The notes under the pieces: generated by a model
What the model saw: only the letters and a program-made list of their open reading frames with translations
Told to the model about the DNA's origin: nothing
Databases searched by the model: none
DNA from: Zarea fungicola
Taxonomy: Eukaryota > Ascomycota > Sordariomycetes > Hypocreales > Cordycipitaceae
NCBI GenBank assembly: GCA_900169235.1
Contig: FWCC01000075.1
Span: 248,001-312,000, forward strand
Length of the DNA stretch: 64,000 nt
Direction: 5' to 3'
Shown: positions 11,946-23,630 of the stretch, piece after piece
How positions within the stretch are numbered: position 1 is the first letter of the stretch
How the letters are laid out: each line of letters opens with the position of its first letter
Position numbers and translations under genes: made by a program

Positions 11946-12839
11946 TTAGAGATTGGCAATGAGGCTATCACCCAGCGACTCCAGAGAAGCCTCAAATTCA
12001 TCGAAACTGCTCGCACCCCAGTTGGCTCCATCAGGGCCAGGAACAGCGCCACTGCCAGCAAAGGCAATGTAAAGGACATCATTGGGGTCGTGAGCCGTGC
12101 CTCCATTGACAGAACGACCGTAGCAGGCCTGTCCAAGAGAGAGGGAGGCCTCGCCGACCAGAGGAGGACCATCGTCGCCGTTGGTGTCGGCCCACACGCC
12201 ATAGATCTAGTAAGAGAATGATTAGAATAAGCAGTAAAAAGTATTGACGGAATATCAAGTTGACTCTTACCAGCTTGTCTCCACAGACAACGGCAACGAC
12301 GGAAAGTGGCTGGATACCCACGCTCTGAGGATCGAAGTTGACAAACCCATCCTTGGAGCCCTGGTTTCCAAGGACCACATACGAGTGGATGTACGCATCG
12401 ACATCGCTGATACCTTTCCCATATCCAGCAACGATGCTGCTAAAGGTCGTCTGGCCCTGTGTATCGGTTGAGCTCTTGCAGTCGCCATTGCCCTGGCTCT
12501 GCGCGCCATCGCAGTCAATGTCCATGTTCACGAGCTGACCTCCATTTCCTTGAAGATAGATAATGTTCTTGTCCGCAAGATGGTCTCCGCAGTAGCAGAA
12601 ATCTACGCAAAGTGTTAGAAAGATTTCTTTTGTGGATAGGATATAGCAGAAACGCGGCTGTTTTCCTAACCTTTGGAGTCGTTTTCTTTGCTAAAGAATC
12701 CGCCTTGAAGGACATTACTGCAGGAACCGGCACCCACAATAGAGTCATAAAGAGCTCTGACGTTGGCAGGGACGTCTCTTGCAAGAGCATTGCTTGCAAG
12801 GAGGGCAACAATTGAAGCCTTGGTGACAGTGGGAAGCAT
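11946..12839 (-). CDS. endo-chitosanase, GH75, secreted (three exons)
   Basis: Exons are 12839-12671, 12602-12271 and 12206-11946; introns of 68 and 64 nt have GT and TAG ends. The product is 253 residues. The first ATG begins a signal peptide (MLPTVTKASIVALLASNALA). The mature protein begins DVPANVRALYDS and follows the fungal GH75 chitosanase pattern: the FCYCGDH block, MDIDCDG, and VWADTNGDDGPPLVGEAS, which contains the Asp and Glu expected to be catalytic in this family. The enzyme hydrolyses deacetylated chitin (chitosan) outside the cell. A paralogue lies 2.2 kb upstream on the same strand. Splicing keeps the frame throughout, so the gene looks functional. Confidence 0.93.
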
Positions 12840-15026
12840 TGTTGCGACGAACTTGTAGATATATGGCTTAATGCCTGGGAAGATATTTTCTTGGAGAGAG
12901 GTTTGTATGAAGCTTTTTAATACCAAGATATCTGAATCCAAGTCGAGAAACTTGATAGTATATATATATATATATGTGCGAATATATCTACATTCTACAT
13001 TTTTAACGTTACCTTTATTGATCATTGACCGGCTTTACCGTCATGTCTATCGGTCGAATGACCGTATTATGCCGCTCAAAGTAGTAGTTTCAACCCCAGG
13101 GACGCTAACGTTTATGCCATTGAAACCATACTGCACAGATATAGTTCGGCGGCTTGTTAGTCAGTGGAGAGAAGTGCGGCTATCGCTCACTTCAGCTCTC
13201 CAAAAGCAAGGGCCATCCGGAGTTGGCATCTCTTCAACTCTTGCCGTCAAAGCTCGCCAACCGGGAAACCACGGGCAGAATAGGGCTGTGCACAGAAAAT
13301 GCAGCATGGGTCATACATCTGCTCTCTTTACAGTTCCGAGGGAGTGCGGGATATCCACGTTTAATGGCTTGTAGGGCTGTCATGGATGTGTGGGGAAACA
13401 AGCTTCGCATGCTGGCTGGATCGGCCAACTTCCAGGGTAAGCCTCCGGCGCTACAAAGCTCCGGCCAATTTCATGGGAGTGAAACTGGTCGGGTTTCGAA
13501 CTGTTCCCCCACCTTGGAGATCCCTATCTCTTTCTGGAAAACGGTGATATTGAGTGGCGTGATAGTTGTAAACGTGCCCCCATTCGAGTTTGCTACCCCG
13601 GTCCGCAATTTCTTCCTTCCTTGGTTCTGGACGGCGGTGAGACCAAAGAAATCTGACCAAGCGCCAGCTCCATCTCTTGGTAGGATACGTCTCTAACTGC
13701 AATTACCAGGCTTATAATTAGAGTTGTTGTTGCAATTTCAATGTCCAGTGTGTGTCAGATTGACCAGGAACCATAAAACAGCTTGCGCGGAACGGTTGCG
13801 ACGGCCCGGTGTCACAAGCCTGCACCTGCAGTGACTGATGAGACTACTTGGGGTAATGTCACCCAGCATTACCTCAGATCCGGCCAGTTTCCCGGTTGTA
13901 CTCTTGGAAAGCAGCTCAAAGGATGTGTGGAGCGGGTCAACAGTGACATTCTGTCTCAATGCCCGGGAAGGCTGATGCGTAATGGAACAATCCGTTCACA
14001 TGGGCTCGCGAGCAACTGCCGACAAGCTGGTTCAGGAGACCTTGTCCGAATGGAGGAACTGCCGTCTGGGGCAGCCCTACGCCCCCGCCCTCCATGTGGG
14101 AGCTAACTAGTTAAACGATCTACCAGGCAAGCAGAGGCTTTATTAGGGCTGAGCTTTTGCCAGCCCCTTGTCCGAACAACAGCGAGGCATTTTCTTGCCT
14201 CGTCGGCCTCGGAATCGGGATTTTAAGTTGGCCTTATGCTTAGGTTCTACCGCCTCATTAGGCGTACAGTACAAATATTCATTTGAACCTTGAACTAATA
14301 ATGTTGGCCGGGGACTAGGCGGATGTATAGCTGGCTTATTAATGTCTACCGGGCAAGGGTCTCCGATACCGAGCCCAGAACTATGTATTACCAACGCTAC
14401 AAAGGCTGCCCTGCCGACTTTACTAGTTTGTTTTACAGTTAAAAGACTACTAACTTAGTTCGAGTTTTTGGCTAGTTTACCAGTACTAGGCTCAGCAAAA
14501 ACTCTACTGGGGCCTACACTCGGTAGTTACAATTCCAGCATGCGAAGAAAAGTACAGGGATTCATAGTCTAAACCGGGGAAAGAAGAAGAAAAAAAATCT
14601 TATTGCAATTGAGATGGCCAAGGAAAAATGCCCTCAAGTCTAGACGCTCACTCTGACTCAATAATTCGCAACTAAGGGCTTTATGTAGCAAATCAACAAG
14701 TGTATCCTGTCTGGGTCAAAGTGGGAAACAAATACCAGCGTCAATCATTAGTCGCCCAGTAGCAGCGCTGGAGAGCTTCTGGTTCAGTGGCGTAGATTCA
14801 CCACACAGGTAGACGTGGCACCGATCACGCAGGAAGAATCTCATGTATTACTAGTGTACAATGGTGTGTGGATATCTAAAAATTCCACTATCCAGTTTAA
14901 TTATTCCCCAAAATCTCACGAGTGCTGTTGAAACCAGCCTGCTAATGAGCAATTTACTGCTATTCGGGTCAGAATGGTTTTGGGATGCATATTGTGCTCG
15001 AGTCCAATTGCTGGTGCTGTGAGTAC
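12840..15026. other. intergenic between the chitosanases
   Basis: This holds the promoter of the first chitosanase, including a short (TA)n run at about 12959-12975, and the downstream region of the second. Open frames here have no recognisable protein. Confidence 0.5.
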
Positions 15027-16010
15027 TCAGGTCATTAAAAATAGGAATCCCAAAGCCACGCCGAACAGACCAAACTGCAAACCAACACTATGGCTCTTGG
15101 CCGCCCGACTATCCTTCGTCGGCGTCGGCGTAGCACCACCTGTAGTTGTCGAAGTCGTGTTCTGGCCGGTGCCATTCGGGCCAGCGCCGAGGCGCTGCAC
15201 GAGGCGATCGCCCAGTCCTTGGATCGATGCCGCAAACTCGGTGTAGCTGGTCGCATTCCACGCGGCGCCGTTGGCACCGGGGACGGCCTCATCGCCAAGA
15301 AAGGCAATGTACAGCACATCGAAGCCGTCGTAGCCGTGGCCGCCGTCAATGTTTGCCTTTCCAAAGCATGCTGTCGCGAGGGAGATGGAGGCCTCGCCTA
15401 CAAGGGCAACCTTGTCGTCGTCGCCGTTCTCGTCGCCCCAGATGCCGTAGAGGAGCTGGTTGTTACATACGACGCCGATCACGCTGAGTGGCTTGACGCC
15501 GTACTGCTCAGGATCAAATGTCGCGTAGCCTTTTTTTTTTCCATTGTTTCCAAAGACGACGTAGGGCATCACATTGGCGTTGAGGTCCTTGATGCCGCGG
15601 TTATAGCTCTGGAGCGTGTCTTGGAACGACGATTGGGTCTGCGTGTCAGTTGACTTTTTGCATCGGCCGTCGTCTGCCGGCCCGCCCTGCAAGCCATCAC
15701 AGTCAACGTCCATATCAAGAAGTTTTCCATTCTTGCCCTGATGGTAGAGGACATTGAAGTCCTTGAGATGATCACCACAGTAATCCCAGTCTACCTAGTT
15801 GTTAGCGAATCGAGGGTTCAAGTACCAGTGGCACAGGTGTAACGTACCGGGTCCTGCGCTTTCCTTGGCGTAAAATCCTGACGCAAGAACGTCCTTGCAT
15901 TGGCCTTGCGATTTTACGCTGTTATAGAAGGCGCGGACATTGTCGGGAATATCACCGCACGACGCCGTGGCGGCGAGCAGTAAACTCGCCAGAGCAAGCT
16001 TGGCGATCAT
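15027..16010 (-). CDS. GH75 chitosanase with Ser/Thr linker and C-terminal membrane/GPI-type tail
   Basis: Exon 1 is 16010-15848 and exon 2 is 15790-15027, with a 57-nt intron (GTACGT to GTAG). The product is 308 residues. It has a signal peptide (MIAKLALASLLLAATASC), then the GH75 core with WDYCGDH, MDVDCDG and IWGDENGDDD plus LVGEAS carrying the predicted catalytic Asp and Glu. Unlike its neighbour it continues past the catalytic domain: NGTGQNTTSTTTGG, a basic spacer, and a terminal hydrophobic segment (LQFGLFGVALGFLFLMT). That layout suits a GPI-anchor signal or a single membrane anchor. The position of the neighbour's second intron is uninterrupted here. A 10-base T run at about 15530-15540 encodes part of GNNGKKKGY and is in frame. 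Confidence 0.93.
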
Positions 16011-18257
16011 GCTGAGAGGGTTGATGGGACGATGCCAAGATTGCAGAGAGACTATCAATGATGCCTTCCTCTTTTGCTAAAGTTCCGAGGAATCTATCGA
16101 TTCTTTATGATTCACAAACTTTGGGGCTACTTGATGACTCGTGCAGCGTCGCCAGTGACTAGCTTGCGACCTTTGCAAGGCGCAGTCGCGGTTATTTGCC
16201 GAAATGAATGACCCGCCGGGTCGACGTTGAAAGCCGTAGCAGCAGAGTATTCAGCCTTGCCGGCTACACTACCGATCAAACATAAGCCGAAACTGTTCAA
16301 TACCGATGAAGAAGCAGATTATCGCGCGCCCTGCGGAATGAACTCGTCTGGCTGCGAAGCTAATCGAAACCTTGAGCAAGGGGCCTAGGCCTTAGCTGTT
16401 TTGTGGCACAGCCCGCTCAGTAATTAGGAACTGTCCCACACTGCATGGCCAAGGCGCGTGCAATAGTAAGACTCAGCCACTCTCTTTATTAATTAATGAC
16501 TCGCAATTTCAAATATGCCATAGGCTTCGGTCAAGTTCGGGCAAATATGTTCAGTGTCTCAGGATGAGAAGACAGGGTGAACAGCATGTCACTGGCGCAG
16601 AGCTGTGTTGTAATGAATGTCTCCATTGAGCCCGTCGCACATTACCGGGGCTAACCTGGCCTCTGCTTTCCCAGTTACCCATCCAGGTTGGGTCGAGGCG
16701 TTGTATAACGGGGAGGTGAGTGGATTCCCATCCGACGGATATATACGGAGTACTATCCTTCAAACCAATACCCACGTGCGCAGCGAATTTTACACTGGCA
16801 TGTCTGATTGTTTACCAAGTTTAACGAACTGTACCTCAGTCAGAACGACATGGTGGGTTAGCCAAGGCCTGGCGGATTGTACACCCCAGTCGCCGCATGC
16901 GCCATCTCCATCCAGCTCACCATGTCGGTTTCTCTCTGCCAATAGTTAAATGCAATTCTAACTACGGTGGTTCATTAAACGTATGTTGCATTAAGGTCGT
17001 GATAAAATCAGCACTCTAATAAACGCCACTCATTACACTAGACGGTGATCTACGGCGCCAGGCTGGCAAAAGGTAGATGAACTAACTAACCAAACAAGAG
17101 CCCCTGTTCCCCAGGCCATAAGGAACGCTAAAACGCCACCTAACTGCTCTATTGAATTATTAACAGCAGAGTTACCTGCAACCAACTGTAGGACGCGAAA
17201 CAGAAATGCTCCGACCACCTCCCACAGCACTGTAAAGCTTCACAGAAAGCACAAAATTCCTATTTGCTTCTATTTGCTTCTATTTCCTCCATTTCATACT
17301 AAAATAATAACAATAATATTCTTCGATGCCAGCAGATATTGTATAGGACCATTGAACCCGGAAATGTGGCCATCGGCTGCGTACTGTTATAATGGTGTGT
17401 GGGCATCAGGTCCATTCCTCCATCTACCAAACACTGAGATAAAACGCCGAGAACACCACTGTATATTCAAGCAGCCAGTCGAGAGTGGAAAATTTATTCA
17501 GAGATTTTCCCCATTATACGTGCTTAATGCCACTCGTAGATAGTAGAGCCTTTTACGCCAGACTGCGGTCCCCTATCATCCCATAATGTTTTCCAACAGT
17601 TAGCATATTGGGCGTAGAATTGGTATCCGCAAACTAGCTAATCTTTAGTTTCTTCTAGTGAGGCTTAATTCAGCTTTTGAGCAATAAGGAGGCATGTGAA
17701 AAGTGCCAAGGCGTTGTGCGAATCAATCCATGCATGCGCGGCGGGGCAATGATCTCTTTCGCTGGGGGGAAGAGCCTTGCTACCATTGGGCTCAAGAATG
17801 TATGGATGATATATTACTAGTATTACAGGGTATGGTGACTTTTCAGTTCTCGTTACTGTCTGATGATTGTAGTTTATCAGAAGAATGACCAATCATCGCG
17901 GTGTTTTCGTCATCATTGCATGACCCAATGCTAGGCATTTTATTTCCAGCTCGGTTTTGCCGTAGTGATCCGAAGTTCGGTTTTTTTCTTGTATTTGAGA
18001 CGGAAGAATCTTGCCCTCAAATAATAAACTCAGTCTTGGACCAGAAAACGGTCCGTGTCATGTCACGCTTCATGAATCCCTAGCATTTTCTGCGAGTGGC
18101 TGGGCTTGACTTGACTGCAGGCCTTCTTTGCACCACTAGCACCATCTCTTCAATCGAAGTCGGCTTTTAGATTTCTCAGTCAGTCGAGAGCCCTGTAGTG
18201 TCTTTGCCCTGCTCACCAAGAGACGAGTTTTCTACCTTTCCTGCCAGATGAATTGGT

Positions 18258-18323
18258 CAATAGCAATACCAAGAGAGAGTTGGTCGATGCTGAGCACGAG
18301 CTCACGTCTTGGTATTGCTATTG
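18258..18323. repeat. perfect 16-bp inverted repeat, 34-nt loop
   Basis: CAATAGCAATACCAAG at 18258-18273 is followed by its exact reverse complement at 18308-18323. RNA or single-stranded DNA here would form a strong stem-loop. No coding sequence surrounds it. Confidence 0.85.
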
Positions 18324-18842
18324 ATATTTGACCCACAGATCCTTACGGTCGCTTATTCGGCAGCAGTATGCCCTTGAACCTCTATCAGCTGATCCTATTT
18401 GTATCCATGCGCATTGCTTATCCGGAGTCCTGGCTATTTCTTTGTTTGCTGCCGCCACCTCACTTATGTGGCACCATATCCTCGTAGAGCTGCCAACCCA
18501 CTCGGGCATGGCCGCATTGTTGGCAACATAGCTTGAATGCGGAATTGGGAATGATGATGCTGTTGGCCGTATGCTGGGTAAATCCGGAGAGGTACCTGAT
18601 AGGATAGACTATTGTCATCCTCCAGCATATGGCTCAGTCGGCAGTGGACAGGTGATTGGACCTTTTTTTCATCAACCACCGGCAGGTTCAAGCTAGCAGA
18701 GAAGAGTAGGATTTATGCACGCAAAGGCAGTACTCTGGAGTTCTCGCGACCAATGCAAAGCACGGGCTGACATACTCCAACTGGTGGCGGTACTCTTGAC
18801 GGATTACATTCCATGGCATAAATCATTGCCAAAAATTACGTA

Positions 18843-18929
18843 GAATAAATATGGAATAAATATGGAGTAAATATGGAATAAATATGGAATAAATATGGAA
18901 TAAATATGGAATAAATATGGAATAAATAA
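18843..18929. repeat. 11-bp tandem repeat array (about 8 copies)
   Basis: Copies of GAATAAATATG run head to tail with a single G variant. It is a minisatellite in non-coding DNA. Confidence 0.9.
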
Positions 18930-19303
18930 CAACATGAAATGTACGGCCTTGCCACGGTTGCCAGGACGTGACAAAAGCTCCTTGGCAGTCAACATCACAG
19001 CGGCAGAACACCATCCTTGTAAAGGTGTCGGGCATTGACGATAGCCAAAAAGAGATTACCCCTTTCGTCCAAATAAAATAGCCAACACGGCCGCAAAACG
19101 CAGAAAAAGTAATTTTTGCCACGCGGCGTCGCAGAGCCTCATCTCACTGTCCACAAAGTGGACAACCACTAACGGAAAGTCACCGTCTGCAGCAAACACA
19201 ATCTCCCACCAACTCGCTCGCCCCAGCATCAAACCACGCCATCGCACCATCGGTGGCGGCTCCCGGGCCACTTGAATCAGTGTTAAATGGAAAAACCAAC
19301 AAC

Positions 19304-20524
19304 ATGATTCATCATTTCCGACGGCAACCGAGACGACTAGCAGCGGTGGCCCTATCTAGACCAGCAGTGGCGGGAGTAGCCCAGTGTCTTCCGACGCGAC
19401 GCCGCCTTCATCTGGCGCCGCCCTTCCTGCTCGACGACGGCTACATCCCTCGCTTTCAACGGCTGAGCTCCCGCGATGCAGCTCTGAAGCGGTCCAAGGC
19501 CTATTCGCACCTGAGGAACTGCAATCTATGCCCGCGACAATGTGGTGTCAATCGCCACGAGACAACAGGCATGTGTCTCATCGGCGACAACGTCAAAGTT
19601 AATGTCATTGCCCCCCATTTCGGCGAGGGTAAGTCGAGAAGCCAAGCCCCCTCCCCACCAAGAGAGGGCAAAAATGAAACTTTGATATAGCTTGAGGTTA
19701 CACGACACTAACCAAAAGCCATTCGGTCCCGTCATTCCGCAGAGACCTGCATACAGGGGCACAATGGCAGCGGTGCCGTCTTCATGTCTGGGTGCAATCT
19801 GCGCTGTGTGTTCTGCCAGAACCACGAGATTGCGCACCAGCGCAATGGCATGGACCTAACCCCCGAGGAGCTGGGCGAGTGGTACATGAAGCTCCAGACG
19901 GTTGGCAATGTGCACAACATCAACATTGTCACGCCAGAGCATGTGGTGCCCCAGGTGGCGCTCAGCATTCTCCACGCCCGCGGACTAGGCCTCAATGTCC
20001 CCGTCATCTACAATACCTCTAGCTTCGATTCGCTAGCGTCGCTGGAGCTGATGGACGGACTCGTCGATATCTACCTGGCCGATTTCAAGGTCTGGGAGCC
20101 CAGCACGTCGAAGCGACTGCTCAAGGCGGACGACTATGCCACGACTGCCAAGGAGAGTGTAATGGCCATGCACGCACAGGTGGGCGATCTGTGCTTCACC
20201 GGTGATGGCATCGCCAAGCAGGGACTGCTGGTCCGCCACCTGGTGATGCCTGGCGCGGAGAGAGAAGGGGAGGAGATCGTCAAGTTCTTGGCGTCCCATG
20301 TCTCGAGAGACTGCTTTGTCCACATCATGGAACAATACCAACCACGGGCGCATGTTGGCAAGGCTCGGCGTGGCAAGAGTGGTGCCAGCGGCGGCGAGGT
20401 GCGATACCAGGACATCAACAGACCAGTAAGCGAGGCCGAAGTTGTCTCTGTCCGCAAGGCTGCAGAGCTGGCTGGGTTGTGGCGCTTCAACGAGGCCCCC
20501 AAGCACGATGGGTTTGCCATCTAA
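19304..20524 (+). CDS. radical SAM protein of the PflX type, probably mitochondrial (two exons)
   Basis: Exons are 19304-19628 and 19743-20524, with a 114-nt intron (GTAAGT to CGCAG). The product is 368 residues. The first in-frame ATG gives an Arg-rich N-terminus (MIHHFRRQPRRL) that suggests a mitochondrial presequence. Residues about 80-105 hold CNLCPRQCGVNR plus a further Cys (GMC). The radical SAM cluster motif CX3CX2C follows in GCNLRCVFCQNHE near residue 130. This pairing matches the bacterial PflX group of pyruvate formate-lyase-activase-like proteins (COG1313). Later landmarks are the VTPEH and YLADFKVWEP segments. The protein should bind a 4Fe-4S cluster and cleave S-adenosylmethionine; its substrate is unknown. 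Confidence 0.88.
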
Positions 20525-21202
20525 ACGATTATACGATTTATTGGTTTTGCTTCCGTATCAGGACAGGAGCCAAAGTAAAAATAAAAAGGTCTTACTCATG
20601 AGTCAGCTGCCCGTCGCCCAACGCAATAACTACTATGTTTGAAGAGGGGCAAAGACTTGGATCTATAATAGAACAATGGCGCAGGCTCGACCATGTGCGG
20701 CTCTCGGATCACACATGCCGTGGCGGAATGCAGACGATGCGCGGCAGACAAGGAATTTATTGGAAAATATTCATGGTCTTTTATCCAGCCACTCAGCTTG
20801 GGCCAAAAGAGGGCTAAATTCGACCAAGACGCCTTTTATGCCTGCTTCGAGTCGTAAGTGATCAGAGCGCCGCCACAGGCAAACAATCGGAACCGCCTCC
20901 CTCCATACTTGACATTCGAGACCCCTGCCGCCATAATTCATTTGAAAAGCTTGGAAGAATGGGAGAAAATGGGCTAATTTGTAAATCGAATTGACCGGGG
21001 ATGCATAGTCGATCTCCCCTCCCCTCCTAGTGTTTTTGAAATCAGCCCTGGCCGGCCACAATGTCCCGAGCGCAGCAGTCGCATTTGCTCCGGGTATAAG
21101 AGGTCAAAGCTACTCGATAAAGAAGGACGTCTGGTTGCTTATTTAGTCTACTATCCGTACTCGCACATTCTTTGTCTTCTTGTGCTCTTAAGTTCTTGTG
21201 GA
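20525..21202. other. intergenic, promoter of the coiled-coil gene
   Basis: Both flanking genes point right, so this is the 3' region of the radical SAM gene followed by the promoter of the next gene. No open frame of interest is present. Confidence 0.5.
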
Positions 21203-22420
21203 ATGAGCGACAGTGCGGAGAAGAATGGTGGGAACACTTCAGATCAACATGGGTATTTACGTACAGCACAACAGTCACCAAGCACAGCAAGCGGCCCGAC
21301 TACAGCAAGCTCAAATAGAATGGACACGCAAAGCAAGGTGGCGTCGCCAGGGGAAGCTACACCGTCTGTGGCTCCGTCAGCGCCGAAACCCAACAGCCCG
21401 CGATGCCGACCACAAGCCGCATCAAGGGCACAGTACCTCCTCACGCCACGGGCCTACGAGGAGATTTACCACGAGCAGGCGTACCTAGGCACGTACCTGC
21501 AGCAAAAGACGACACGCATGGAGGGCCTCATCCGCGAGTACGCCGAGTCGGAGGCGGAGCTGTCTCGCGGCGCAGAGGGCAAGACGCGACGGCGACTGCG
21601 CAAGATGCTACATCTTCTCCGCTGCAAAATTGACGAGACATCGGAGCAGGAACATGCGATTTTCAGTCGCATCGGCGAGCTGTACATGGAGCTCAACAGC
21701 CGGAACACGTTGGAGCTGGTGCGGCAACAACAGCAGCAGCGGCAGGCGTCCATAGCAGCAACCGCCATGCAAATAAATGGTGTTGGTGGTGGTGCGGCGT
21801 GCTGGCCAGCAGTGATGGCGGTACCGACATCCGACCACGAACGGTCATCGACGATTTGGACGACCCCCTGTCCCAGTCTCGACTCTGGGGAGGTGAGTGC
21901 AACAAGCTCGCTGATGCCCGAATCACCCGTATTTTTCCCAAGCCGCGCCATGGCGAATGCATTTGCACGGCAAGACTCGGACGGTGAAGCTGAGACGTTG
22001 CCGCTGCGATTCGGATCGTCCGAGCAACTGGAGACGGTGCCAGAGGAAGCGCGGGCGGAGGTTGGTCTGCTATGCGTGCAGACCAACTTCGCAACGCCGC
22101 CAAAGGATATCGAGGATGTACTTAGAACACCGGTACAGAAGGACTATGCTCGCGGGGAGGGTAATTTCGAGGACGTGGACCGGACGCCAATACAGCGAGA
22201 CTTTACAGCACAGCAAGATGCCGCCGCAGGGGGACAGACCTGTGAATATAGCAGCCCCCAGGGCAGCTCTACATACGATGACGACGATGACTACGATGAC
22301 TACGACGACGACTATGTAGGGAGCGACGAAGATGATGATATTTTCGCCGCAGCCGCGAGAGAAAAGGCCAAGAAGCGATGGAGTTTACCGGTGATGCAGT
22401 TTACATGGCCAGAGACATGA
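21203..22420 (+). CDS. unknown protein with helical/coiled-coil core and acidic tail
   Basis: This is an intronless gene for 405 residues; 21203 is the first ATG of the frame. The first 75 residues are Ser/Thr/Pro/Gln-rich and probably disordered. Residues about 75-180 are charged and heptad-like (RMEGLIREYAESEAEL, RRLRKMLHLLRCKIDE), ending in a short poly-Gln run, so I infer a coiled coil. Two near-repeats, EDVLRTPVQKDY and EDVDRTPIQRDF, lie at about 310-345; the TP sites could be kinase targets. A stretch of about 20 Asp/Tyr residues precedes a basic end (REKAKKRW). I do not recognise the family. Codon use resembles the neighbouring housekeeping genes, so I treat it as real. Confidence 0.75.
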   Translation: MSDSAEKNGGNTSDQHGYLRTAQQSPSTASGPTTASSNRMDTQSKVASPGEATPSVAPSAPKPNSPRCRPQAASRAQYLLTPRAYEEIYHEQAYLGTYLQQKTTRMEGLIREYAESEAELSRGAEGKTRRRLRKMLHLLRCKIDETSEQEHAIFSRIGELYMELNSRNTLELVRQQQQQRQASIAATAMQINGVGGGAACWPAVMAVPTSDHERSSTIWTTPCPSLDSGEVSATSSLMPESPVFFPSRAMANAFARQDSDGEAETLPLRFGSSEQLETVPEEARAEVGLLCVQTNFATPPKDIEDVLRTPVQKDYARGEGNFEDVDRTPIQRDFTAQQDAAAGGQTCEYSSPQGSSTYDDDDDYDDYDDDYVGSDEDDDIFAAAAREKAKKRWSLPVMQFTWPET

Positions 22421-22679
22421 TGATGTATGATGAATGTTCAAAGGATGGGATCTAAAAACAATGCATTATCCGAGAGCGATGACACGTACTTTTATGTATG
22501 TTTTATTTTTCATGTATGTATTTTATTTTCAAAGGCTGCGTAAATTGACACACGTCTTGTACAAACGCAACAGGTCCTGTTTACACCCTCTGACCTGTTT
22601 ACACCCTTGATACCATATGTGCCTGTATATACTAAAGAGCCGTCGCACTGTATCCGTAGCATTATTATTCAAGTAAACT

Positions 22680-23630
22680 CTAAGCGAACTCGCCAAATTG
22701 GCCATCATCAAAGCCCATTTCCATGAGTGATCTCCTCTTCTGCTTGACATCCTGCGCCGTTGGCGGCGGCGGCAACGCGAACCCGCCTGCACTACCAGCC
22801 GTGCTACTTGATCCAGAGCTGCCGCCGCCTCCATCTAATCTGCCCGCCGACGCTGACGCCGACGAAGACGCTGCCATTGTCCCCGAGGAAGGGGGCGGCG
22901 CCAGGGCAAACGACTGCAAGCTCGCCGCCGCCGGCGCACCACCACCAAACGCAGAGTCCCCGCCTGTCGCTTCTTGTTGCTGTGGCCGCCTCCGCCCGAA
23001 TTTGCTATTGCCTCCAAGGCTAATTGTGATGGTCTCGCCTTCTTTCAAGCTATAATCTTTCGCCGGCTGTACCGGCGCCGTCGCCGCTGTGTCTTTATTA
23101 TTATTATTATGCCCCTGTCTCGCACTACCACCGCCTCGTTGTTGATCGGAGGCGGCGTCCCAGCCGAGCGCTTTCCTCGCCTCTTGCAGGGAAATGGAGA
23201 AATCAAACGCCTCGGGCCTCTCCTCGAAGCCGATGCCCAGGACGGCCTTGCGGCCCGCCTCGTCGCGCACGGTGAGCGCAAAGAAGCGCGAGCTGTCCAC
23301 GGCCGGCTCCACGGCGGCGGGGTCCGTGTAGGGGCTCGCGGCGAAGAGCTGCGCGGTCGCGGGGTCCTCGAGGACGACGTCGACTTTGATCTTCTGCTGC
23401 GACTGCGCATTCGATGCAACTTGAGAGGATTCGTAGGACGTCTCGACGACGCGGATGCGCGCGGTAAAGATTTGGCGCGAGGGGTCGGCGGTCCACGAGG
23501 CGGCGTTGTGGCCGCGCATCGACGCCAGCGGCGGGATGTTGTAGACAAAGACTTTATTGGCGATGAAGAGGATGCGCTGGATGGCGTCGGGGGGCAGGGC
23601 GCGGCCCGTGGCGGGATCGAGAAGCTCCAT
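22680..23630 (-). CDS. NECAP-family clathrin adaptor accessory protein
   Basis: This is an intronless gene for 316 residues. The start at 23630 is the only ATG before the conserved domain; the frame is open upstream to about 23755 but has no other ATG. Residues about 10-180 form the NECAP (DUF1681) PH-like domain: FVYNIPPLASMRGHNAASW at the front, then AVDSSRFFALTVRDEAGRKA and GIGFEERPEAFDFSISLQE. The rest is low-complexity Gly/Ser/Pro with a conserved C-terminal RRSLMEMGFDDGQFGEF. NECAPs bind the AP-2 adaptor ear and help endocytic coat formation at the plasma membrane. It lies next to the coatomer beta' gene and is transcribed in the same direction; they are separate genes. Confidence 0.92.
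   Translation of the reverse strand: MELLDPATGRALPPDAIQRILFIANKVFVYNIPPLASMRGHNAASWTADPSRQIFTARIRVVETSYESSQVASNAQSQQKIKVDVVLEDPATAQLFAASPYTDPAAVEPAVDSSRFFALTVRDEAGRKAVLGIGFEERPEAFDFSISLQEARKALGWDAASDQQRGGGSARQGHNNNNKDTAATAPVQPAKDYSLKEGETITISLGGNSKFGRRRPQQQEATGGDSAFGGGAPAAASLQSFALAPPPSSGTMAASSSASASAGRLDGGGGSSGSSSTAGSAGGFALPPPPTAQDVKQKRRSLMEMGFDDGQFGEFA

Larger units (their letters stand above)
16011..19303. other. gene-free stretch with short repeats
   Basis: No supported gene. The stretch contains the perfect 16-bp inverted repeat at 18258-18323 and the 11-bp tandem array at 18843-18929, listed separately. GC content dips across 17.0-17.6 kb, which may be old transposon DNA, but no transposase is readable. 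Confidence 0.5.

Noticed and set aside
18843..18929. CRISPR-like array
   Set aside because: Units are 11 bp head to tail without spacers; it is a simple tandem repeat, and the host is a fungus.
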